Assembly (NCBI RefSeq): GCF_002256775.1
Contig: NZ_NCII01000004.1
Coordinates: 1 to 60,138, forward strand
Length of the DNA: 60,138 nt
Direction of reading: 5' to 3'
From: Novosphingobium sp. 17-62-19
Lineage (GTDB): Bacteria > Pseudomonadota > Alphaproteobacteria > Sphingomonadales > Sphingomonadaceae
Part shown: positions 50,539 to 57,355 of the stretch, piece by piece
How the letters are laid out: each line of letters begins with the position of its first letter
How positions within the stretch are numbered: position 1 is the first letter of the stretch
The notes under the pieces: generated by a model
The model's input: the letters and a program-made list of their open reading frames with translations, nothing else
What the model was told of the DNA's origin: nothing
Database searches by the model: none
Program-made: the position numbers and the translations under genes

Positions 50539-52415
50539 TGGCCGAGGTTCACGCCGAGATGCTCGACGCGGATGAGGCCCGCACCGCCGCGCCCCAAGAG
50601 GCCGCGCTTTGGGCGGCGCTGGCGATGGCCAAGGACGGCGCAGGCTTCTGCCGCGCCTGGCTCGATCTGCAATGCGCCCGCACGCCGGAGGCCAGCGGCG
50701 GGTTGATCCTGCTGGAAGCGCAGGGCGGCGGCTTTGCGCCTGCTGCGGTCTGGCCTGCCGGGCCGAGCAATATCGACCCGCTGCGCGAGGCGGCAGAAGC
50801 GGTGCTGGCGAGTGGTCAGCCGCAGATCGCGCCGGGTGGGGAGGGGCAGACCGTCATCGCCTATCCCGTTGGATCTTCGGCAGAAGTTCACGGTGTGATC
50901 GTGCTGGCGCTCGCCTCTGCCGATGCGGGCACCTTGCAGCAGACATTGCGCGAACTGCACTGGGGCGTGGGCTGGATACTGACGCTGGTATGGCAGCATC
51001 GCGCGGCCGAGGCGGGGCAGGCAAGCGCCGCGCCTCCGCCCGCAGCGGTCGCGGCGATGGAATTGCTGGCGGCGGTGCAGGAGCATGAGGGGCTGGAGGA
51101 GACGCTGCTGGCCTTCGTCAACGAGATTGCCCGTGCGGTGGGGGCGGACCGGGCGGCGGTGGGGCTGGTGCGGCGCGATGCGGTGCGGCTCTCGGCGATG
51201 TCTCACGGCGCGTGGTTCCGGCGCAAGTCCGAACTGGCCGAGACAATCGAGGCCGCGATGGACGAAGCCTATGACCAGCTCGCGCGGATTGTGTTGCCGC
51301 AAGGCGATGCGGGCGACGATTGTGGCGCGGTGACGATCCAGCACGCGCGGCTGATTTCGACACTGGGCAGCGGGGCCATCGCCTCGATCCCGTTCGAGGA
51401 CCGGGGTATCGTGACTGGCGTGCTGACGCTGGAGCGCGACCGGGGCCGCGCACCGTTCAGCGCGCGGGACTTGTTGCTGTGCGAGACGGCCGCTGCGCTG
51501 GTTGCGCCGACGATCTCGCTGAAGCAGCGCGAGGCGCGGCTGGTGAGCGGGCGCATCCGGGACAAGGCGATGCATGGCGCGCGCGCCGTGTTCGGTCCGC
51601 GCCGTCCGCTGGCCAAGGCACTGGCGATTGGTGCGGTGGTGCTGACCTTCGTGCTTCTGGTGCCGCTGGCGCAGTTCCGGGTGGGGGCCGATGCGACGCT
51701 CGAGGGCCGGGTGCAGCGCGCTGCCGCCGCACCGTTCAACGGCTTCATCGCGCGGTCGATGGCGCGGGCGGGCGATGTGGTGCAGGCGGGGCAAGTGCTG
51801 GCGGTGCTTGACGACCGCGACTTGCGGCTGGACCGGGCGCGGGCGGCGGCCGAACTGCAGCAGGTGGACCGGCAGTACCGCAAGGCGCTGGCGGGGCACG
51901 AGCGGGCCGAGATGAACCTGCTGGGCGCGCAATACCGCCAGGCCGAGGCCGAACTGCGGCTGATCGATTACAAGCTGGAACGCATCGCCATCACGGCGCC
52001 CTTGAGCGGTGTGCTGGTATCTGGCGATGTCAGCCAGTTGGTCGGATCGCCGGTGGAAGAAGGCAAAGTCCTGTTCGAAGTGGCCCCCGCGGACGACTTC
52101 CGCGTGGTGCTGAACGTGGCCGAGGGCGACATTTCGCACGTGAAGCCGGGGCAGGAGGGCCAATTCGCGCCGACCGGCTTGGCCGGGGAAACCGTGCCAT
52201 TCACCGTGACCAAGCTGACCAGCGTGACTGCCGCGCGTGACGGGCAGAACACGTTCCGGGTGGAGGCTGAACTTGCGCCCGAAGCGCGCGAATTGCTGCG
52301 GCCCGGGATGGAAGGCGTGGCCAAGGTCGATGTGGACCGGCGCAGTCTGGCCGGCATCTTGCTGCGCTCGGTGATCGGCTGGATGCGGCTGTTTGCATGG
52401 GAGTGGCTACCGTAA
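50538..52415 (+). CDS. Membrane adaptor: two GAF-like domains fused to a HlyD adaptor
   Basis: A 625-residue protein whose ATG overlaps the giant gene's stop (TGATG), with AGGAGG before it. The first ~360 residues are cytoplasmic and hold two GAF-like domains: GAGFCRAWLDLQCARTPEAS to ILTLVWQHRAAE, and LEETLLAFVNEIARAVGADR to LCETAAALVAPTI. A transmembrane helix follows (ALAIGAVVLTFVLLVPLAQF, ~362-381). The periplasmic half is HlyD-like: a lipoyl half with AAPFNGFIARSMARAGDVVQ, a short coiled coil, the second half with ITAPLSGVLVSGDVSQLVG and a beta-barrel with FRVVLNVAEGDISHVKPGQ. Adaptors of type I systems normally have only a short cytoplasmic tail, so the sensory domains are unusual. Direct coupling to the giant gene makes a role in its export likely. 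Confidence 0.85.
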   Translation: MAEVHAEMLDADEARTAAPQEAALWAALAMAKDGAGFCRAWLDLQCARTPEASGGLILLEAQGGGFAPAAVWPAGPSNIDPLREAAEAVLASGQPQIAPGGEGQTVIAYPVGSSAEVHGVIVLALASADAGTLQQTLRELHWGVGWILTLVWQHRAAEAGQASAAPPPAAVAAMELLAAVQEHEGLEETLLAFVNEIARAVGADRAAVGLVRRDAVRLSAMSHGAWFRRKSELAETIEAAMDEAYDQLARIVLPQGDAGDDCGAVTIQHARLISTLGSGAIASIPFEDRGIVTGVLTLERDRGRAPFSARDLLLCETAAALVAPTISLKQREARLVSGRIRDKAMHGARAVFGPRRPLAKALAIGAVVLTFVLLVPLAQFRVGADATLEGRVQRAAAAPFNGFIARSMARAGDVVQAGQVLAVLDDRDLRLDRARAAAELQQVDRQYRKALAGHERAEMNLLGAQYRQAEAELRLIDYKLERIAITAPLSGVLVSGDVSQLVGSPVEEGKVLFEVAPADDFRVVLNVAEGDISHVKPGQEGQFAPTGLAGETVPFTVTKLTSVTAARDGQNTFRVEAELAPEARELLRPGMEGVAKVDVDRRSLAGILLRSVIGWMRLFAWEWLP

Positions 52416-54593
52416 ATGGCCAACCCGTTCGAGAGCGCCAGCTGGTTCAACGTCGCGCATCTGCGGCCCAAGCTGCGCGCGCACGTGCGGGTGCGGCGGC
52501 ATGTCTATCGCGGAGCGATGTGGTACGTGCTCGATGATGGTGCGGCGGGGCGCGTGCATCGGTTTGCGCGCGGGGCCTATCTGCTGATCGGGCGGCTGGA
52601 CGGCGCGCAGACCGTCGATGCTTTGTGGCAACGGCTGGTGGACGAGATGGGCGAGGATGCGCCGACGCAGGACGAAGTGATCCGCGCGCTGGGGCAGTTG
52701 CACAACTCCGATCTGCTGGCGAGCGACGCCGCGCCCGATACGGCGGACCTGTTCAAGCGGCAGAAGAAGCAGCGGCGGCAGATCTGGTTGCAGAACCTGA
52801 AAAGCCCGATGTCCCTGCGCGTGCCGCTGGTGGATCCCGACAGGTTCCTGACCCGCACGATGCCGTGGGTGCAGCCGCTGTTCGGCTGGGCGGGGCTTGC
52901 GCTGTGGCTCACGCTGGTGGTGCCCGCGCTGGTGCTGGCGGGGCGGCATTGGGACGAATTGACCGGCAACCTGTGGGACCGCGCACTGTCGGCGGACAAC
53001 CTGTTCATCATGGCTTTTGTCTATCCGCTGGTCAAAGTGATCCACGAACTGGGGCACGGCTTTGCCGCCAAGGCGCGCGGGCGCGAAGTGCGCGAGATGG
53101 GGGTGATGCTGCTGGTGCTGTTCCCGGTGCCCTATGTCGATGCCTCTGCCGCCAGCGCCCTGCCGAACAAGTGGCAGCGCGCGACGGTGGGTGCAGCGGG
53201 GATGATGGCAGAACTGGCGCTGGCGGCGCTGGCGATGTTCGCGTGGGTCATGGTGGAGCCGGGCACGTTGCGGGCGGTGCTGTTCAACGTGATGCTGGTG
53301 GCGGGCATTTCGACCGTGCTGGTCAATGGCAATCCGCTGCTGAAGTTCGACGGGTATTACATCCTTGCCGATCTGATCGAGATTCCGAACCTTGCCGAGC
53401 GATCCAACCGGTTCTGGGGGCATCTGGCAACACGGCATCTGCTGGGCGCTTCGGACGAGCAGCCTTTTGCCGCCACGCCGGGGGAGAAGCGCTGGTTCAT
53501 CGCCTATGCGCCTGCGGCTTTTGCTGCGCGCATGGTGATGATGCTGGGCATTGCGCTGCTGGTGGCCAAGCGGTTCTTCTTCATCGGTGTGGCTATTGCG
53601 CTGTGGTCGCTGTGGAATGCCATCGGCGCGCCGCTGTGGAAGATGTATTCGCATGTTTTCACCAGCCCGCAACTGCACAAGAACCGCCAGCGCGCGGTGC
53701 GGCTGACGGTGGGAGTGACAGCGGCGGTGCTGGTGCTGCTGTTCGCCGTGCCCGCCCCGCATCACGCCACCACGCAGGGGATCGTCTGGCTGCCCGAGGA
53801 AGCGCATGTGCGTGCAGGCGGCGATGGCACGGTGAACGAGATCATGGCGGCGGAAGGCGCGCGGGTTGAACCGGGCGAACTGCTGGTCGGTGCGGAGAAT
53901 CCAATCCTTGCCGCCGAGGTGGAGCAACTGCGCTGGCGGGCGCATGAATTACAGGCACAGGCCGATGCCGAACTGCGCACCGGGGCCGGGCGGGCCGAGG
54001 CCGGGGACCGCGTGCAGCGCGAGGTCAGCCAGTTGCAACTGGCCGAGGCGGTGGAGCGGCTGACCACGCAGGAGCGGCGGTTGGGTGATCTGACGATCGA
54101 GGCTGAAAGCACCGGGACTTTCGTGCTGGCCGCTGCTCCTGCGGGCGACATGCCGGGGCGCTATATGAAGAAGGGTGAGCTGATCGGCTATGTGACGCCG
54201 GGCCATGCCGATGTGGCGCGGATTGCGGTGGCGCAGGACGATTTCGAGCTGATCCGGGGGCATTTGCGGTCGCTGCGGTTGAAGCTGGCCAACCGGCCAG
54301 GCGATACCTGGGACAGCGAGATCGTGCGTGCCGTGCCGGGCGGAACGTTCGAATTGCCGAGTCCGGCCTTGGGTTCGGCCAATGGCGGTCCGTTTGCGCT
54401 CGATCCGCGCAGCGAGGATGGCACGGGCACATTGGCGCGGGTGTTCCTGTTCGACGTGGCGCTGCCGCCGGACTTGCGCGAGGTGCCTTTCGGGACGCGC
54501 GTCCACGTGCGCTTTGCGCTCGATTGGGAGCCGCTGGGCTGGCAGGGCGTGCGGCGCATCCGGCAATTGCTGTTGGCGCAGTTCGATGCGTGA
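52416..54593 (+). CDS. PqqD-like/site-2 protease (M50)/HlyD fusion membrane protein
   Basis: A 725-residue protein starting directly after the preceding stop. Residues ~15-105 follow the PqqD/RRE winged-helix pattern (WYVLDDGAAGRVHRFARGAY, LIGRLDGAQTVDALWQRLVD, VIRALGQLHNSDLL). A multi-spanning M50 domain comes next, with HELGHGFAAK (H210, E211, H214) and NPLLKFDGYY (N306, D312) as the zinc and active-site motifs. It is closest to the putative peptide zinc metalloproteases found beside peptide exporters. After residue ~450 a HlyD-like periplasmic part follows, with EEAHVRAGGDGTVNEIMAAE, a coiled coil and ESTGTFVLAAAPAG. It may bind the exported protein through the PqqD part, cleave or guide it in the membrane and hand it to the adaptor ring; that role is inferred. 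Confidence 0.85.
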   Translation: MANPFESASWFNVAHLRPKLRAHVRVRRHVYRGAMWYVLDDGAAGRVHRFARGAYLLIGRLDGAQTVDALWQRLVDEMGEDAPTQDEVIRALGQLHNSDLLASDAAPDTADLFKRQKKQRRQIWLQNLKSPMSLRVPLVDPDRFLTRTMPWVQPLFGWAGLALWLTLVVPALVLAGRHWDELTGNLWDRALSADNLFIMAFVYPLVKVIHELGHGFAAKARGREVREMGVMLLVLFPVPYVDASAASALPNKWQRATVGAAGMMAELALAALAMFAWVMVEPGTLRAVLFNVMLVAGISTVLVNGNPLLKFDGYYILADLIEIPNLAERSNRFWGHLATRHLLGASDEQPFAATPGEKRWFIAYAPAAFAARMVMMLGIALLVAKRFFFIGVAIALWSLWNAIGAPLWKMYSHVFTSPQLHKNRQRAVRLTVGVTAAVLVLLFAVPAPHHATTQGIVWLPEEAHVRAGGDGTVNEIMAAEGARVEPGELLVGAENPILAAEVEQLRWRAHELQAQADAELRTGAGRAEAGDRVQREVSQLQLAEAVERLTTQERRLGDLTIEAESTGTFVLAAAPAGDMPGRYMKKGELIGYVTPGHADVARIAVAQDDFELIRGHLRSLRLKLANRPGDTWDSEIVRAVPGGTFELPSPALGSANGGPFALDPRSEDGTGTLARVFLFDVALPPDLREVPFGTRVHVRFALDWEPLGWQGVRRIRQLLLAQFDA

Positions 54594-56613
54594 CATGGCA
54601 GCTCTGAAAGCGCGTGCGGGCGATGTGTGGTACGAGATCCGCAAAGCCGAACGTCCGGTGATCGCACCCTATCCTGAGCTGGGGCAGGCCAAGGCGTGGA
54701 AGTGGGACCGCCCGCTGGACAAGCTGATCGGGCGGCTGATGGTCGATCCGCCATTTGTGAAGGGCACGTTGCTCGGCCGCGCCACGGCGATTGCGGAGGG
54801 TTGGCCGGAGCTGGCGAAGATGGGGCAGGATGCCTTCATGCTGCGCTGCCGGTCCATGCGGGCACGGCTTTCGCGCGAGGGGCTGGTGCCAGCGCTGGTG
54901 GACGAGTGCTTCGCGCTGATCCGCGAGGCGACCGGGCGCGAACTGGGGATGCGGCACTATCCGGTGCAGTTGATGGGCGGCCTTGCCATGATTGAGGGCG
55001 GCATTGCCGAAATGGCGACGGGTGAGGGCAAGACCATCACCGCGCTGCTGCCTGCGATCACTGCCGCGCTGGCGGGCATTCAGGCGCATGTATTCACCGT
55101 CAACGACTACCTAGCCACGCGCGATCTGGCCAAGCTTTCGCCGGTCTATGCGCTGTTCGGGCTTTCGACCGGGCTGATCGTGGAAGGGGGGGAGCCGGAA
55201 GAGCGGCGCGCGGCCTATCGCGCCGATGTGGTCTATGGGACCAACAAGGAAATCGCATTCGATTACCTCAAGGACATGGCGGCGCTGACGAAGGGGCGCA
55301 GTTCGGTGCGGCGGCAGGTGCAGGCGCTATGTGGCCAGCGCGTTCCACCGCTGACCATGCGCGGGCTGCACTTTGCCATCGTGGACGAGGCGGATTCGAT
55401 CTTCATCGATGAGGCGCGGACGCCGCTGATCCTTTCGGCGGAGACGCCGGGGGATGACAACGGGCTTTACCTTGCCGGGCTGGAACTGGCCGGACGGCTG
55501 GAGGAGGGCCGCCACTACACGATCCGCGAAGAGCAGCGCGCGGTGGAACTGACCGAGCGGGGCAAGCGGGCGGTGGAGGACATGGCCGCCGGATTGCCGC
55601 ACCGCCAGTGGCGCATCCGGCAGGCGCGCGAACAGCTGGTGGTTCAGGCGATCAGCGCGCGCCGCCTGTTCCTGAAGGACCGCGATTACGTGGTGGTCGA
55701 AGGCGAAGTGCGGATCGTAGATGAATCGACCGGGCGCACGATGGCCGACCGGTCATGGGAAGGCGGGCTGCACCAGATGGTCGAGGCCAAGGAGCAGGTC
55801 GAGACGACCGGGCAGCGCACCACACTGGCGCGGATAACCTACCAGCGCTTCTTCCGCCGCTATCGCAGGTTGGCGGGGATGAGCGGGACGGTGCGCGAGG
55901 TGGCAGACGAATTGTGGGCCGATTTCGGACTGCGGGTGCGGCCAGTTCCGGCGAACCGGCCGACGCAGCGGGTGCATCGGGGCCATGCTCTGGTGCGCAC
56001 GCAAGCGGACAAGTGGGCGCTGGTGGCTGCCGAGGTGGAGCGGGTGCGGCGCGAGGAGGGCGAGCGGCCGATCCTTGTCGGAACGCGATCAGTGGCGGAT
56101 TCGGAAAGCGTGGCGGCCTGTCTTGCGGCGCGCGGGGTGCCGCATCGCGTGCTGAATGCGCGACAGGATAGCGAGGAGGCCGAGATCATCGCGGGGGCGG
56201 GTGAGGTTGGGGCGGTGACCGTTGCCACCAACATGGCAGGGCGCGGCACTGATATCGAACTGACGCAAAGCGCGCGGGCGGCAGGGGGGCTGCATGTGAT
56301 CCTGACGGCGTTTCATGAAACGGCGCGGATCGACCGCCAGCTTTACGGGCGTGCCGGACGGCAGGGCGATCCGGGCAGTTCGCAGGCGATCACCGCGCTG
56401 GATGATGAGCTTTACCGCCACTTCGCCACGCGCGCCGCAAAGACGCTGGCCTCGTCTGCGCGCGAGTTTCCGGTGCTGGATGGCCCTGCCGAGTGGCTGC
56501 GCAAGTGGGCGCAGCGCGCGGCGGAGCGACGCCATGCCGCCACGCGGCGGCAGACCGAGCTATCGGAGGAGCGGCTGAAGGAGAGCCTGGCCTTTGCGGG
56601 GAGAGATGGCTGA
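54586..56613 (+). CDS. Compact SecA paralogue (accessory preprotein translocase ATPase)
   Basis: A SecA-type motor of 675 residues (672 if the ATG at 54595 is used), overlapping the M50 gene by eight bases. Seen are HYPVQLMGGLAMIEGGIAEM, Walker A MATGEGKT (143-150), VNDYLATRD, DEAD-box DEADSIFIDEARTPLILS (from 267), DESTGRTMADRSWEGGLHQM, MSGTVREVADELW, VATNMAGRGTDIEL and RQLYGRAGRQGDPGSS. The chain ends about 70 residues after the last motif, while housekeeping SecA goes on for about 250 more, so most of the helical wing, part of the scaffold and the zinc-binding tail are missing. It is therefore not the housekeeping SecA. Being last in the giant-gene operon, it is the best candidate for the energy source of export. 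Confidence 0.9.
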   Translation: MRDMAALKARAGDVWYEIRKAERPVIAPYPELGQAKAWKWDRPLDKLIGRLMVDPPFVKGTLLGRATAIAEGWPELAKMGQDAFMLRCRSMRARLSREGLVPALVDECFALIREATGRELGMRHYPVQLMGGLAMIEGGIAEMATGEGKTITALLPAITAALAGIQAHVFTVNDYLATRDLAKLSPVYALFGLSTGLIVEGGEPEERRAAYRADVVYGTNKEIAFDYLKDMAALTKGRSSVRRQVQALCGQRVPPLTMRGLHFAIVDEADSIFIDEARTPLILSAETPGDDNGLYLAGLELAGRLEEGRHYTIREEQRAVELTERGKRAVEDMAAGLPHRQWRIRQAREQLVVQAISARRLFLKDRDYVVVEGEVRIVDESTGRTMADRSWEGGLHQMVEAKEQVETTGQRTTLARITYQRFFRRYRRLAGMSGTVREVADELWADFGLRVRPVPANRPTQRVHRGHALVRTQADKWALVAAEVERVRREEGERPILVGTRSVADSESVAACLAARGVPHRVLNARQDSEEAEIIAGAGEVGAVTVATNMAGRGTDIELTQSARAAGGLHVILTAFHETARIDRQLYGRAGRQGDPGSSQAITALDDELYRHFATRAAKTLASSAREFPVLDGPAEWLRKWAQRAAERRHAATRRQTELSEERLKESLAFAGRDG

Positions 56614-56629
56614 GCATCGCCCCGGCAGG

Positions 56630-57355
56630 CTACTTGCCCTCGGGCGCCAGCAGGAACACGACATAGCCGCGGAACATCGGGTGCTGTGCCAGCATGGGCG
56701 GGGCCTTCCACGCGCCGCCTTCGACCAGGGCGACGCGGAACGGGATGGGGAAACGCTCCATCCTTGCGAAGTATTGTTCGTATCCGGGGATGGTCGTGCG
56801 GGCCTGATAGGTTTGCACCACCACCTCGTCGATAGTCCGGGCAAGGCCTGCCAGCGCTTGAGGATCGCCATGCGCGCTCCAGTCCATCAGGCCGGTGATC
56901 GATAGCTTCCAGCGCTGCGGCAGGCGTTTGCGCAAGTCTTGCAGGAAGCGGGCGTAGCCATCGATCCCGCGCGTGGCGGCGTCGAAATCCACTTGCAGGC
57001 CGGCCAGCGTGTTGCCGGCCTTTTCCCATCGTTCAAGGTCCGACAGGATCGCGGCATAGGTAGCCTCGTTCCAGTCGAGCCGTTCGGCGCGGACCACCAG
57101 CCACACCGTCCGCCCCGGCAGTTTCGGCACGCCCATGCGCAACCGTTCGAGCCGTGCCACGCCTTCGCGCCGCACTTCGCCATCGAGCAGGTAGACGGTC
57201 TTTGCCGCATTGCCGGGGGCAGGTCGCACGCCGGGCCAGACGTAGATCGCGTCATACTTTGCCGCTTGCACTGCCGCAGGAGCGTTTGGCTGCGGCTCAG
57301 CCTTGCACCCCGTCAGCAGTGCCAACGCCAGCAGGAGCGCCGGACGCCACTTCAC
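56630..57355 (-). CDS. DUF3142-type lipoprotein
   Basis: A 241-residue protein with a lipoprotein signal (KWRPALLLALALLTGC, lipobox LTGC), so it is anchored in a membrane on the periplasmic side. The body resembles DUF3142 proteins: YDAIYVWPGVRP, GLQVDFDAATRGIDGYARFL, LSITGLMDWSAHGD, VDEVVVQTYQ-like strand and RMERFPIPFRVALVEGG, a pattern similar to a TIM-barrel glycosidase-like fold. The GTG at 57355 overlaps the stop of the gene before it (GTGA), so they are coupled. Its 3' end is 16 bases from that of the SecA gene, on the opposite strand. Function unknown. Confidence 0.75.
   Translation of the reverse strand: MKWRPALLLALALLTGCKAEPQPNAPAAVQAAKYDAIYVWPGVRPAPGNAAKTVYLLDGEVRREGVARLERLRMGVPKLPGRTVWLVVRAERLDWNEATYAAILSDLERWEKAGNTLAGLQVDFDAATRGIDGYARFLQDLRKRLPQRWKLSITGLMDWSAHGDPQALAGLARTIDEVVVQTYQARTTIPGYEQYFARMERFPIPFRVALVEGGAWKAPPMLAQHPMFRGYVVFLLAPEGK

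Noticed and set aside
13189-50538. A classic RTX type I secretion substrate
   Set aside because: I found no GGxGxDxxx nonapeptide repeats, and no ABC transporter gene is nearby. Calcium-binding features are of the dockerin and Ig-module kinds.
54328-54585. An N-terminal extension of the SecA paralogue
   Set aside because: It lies in another frame of the M50-HlyD gene and reads as arginine- and cysteine-rich shadow sequence; SecA similarity starts after 54586.
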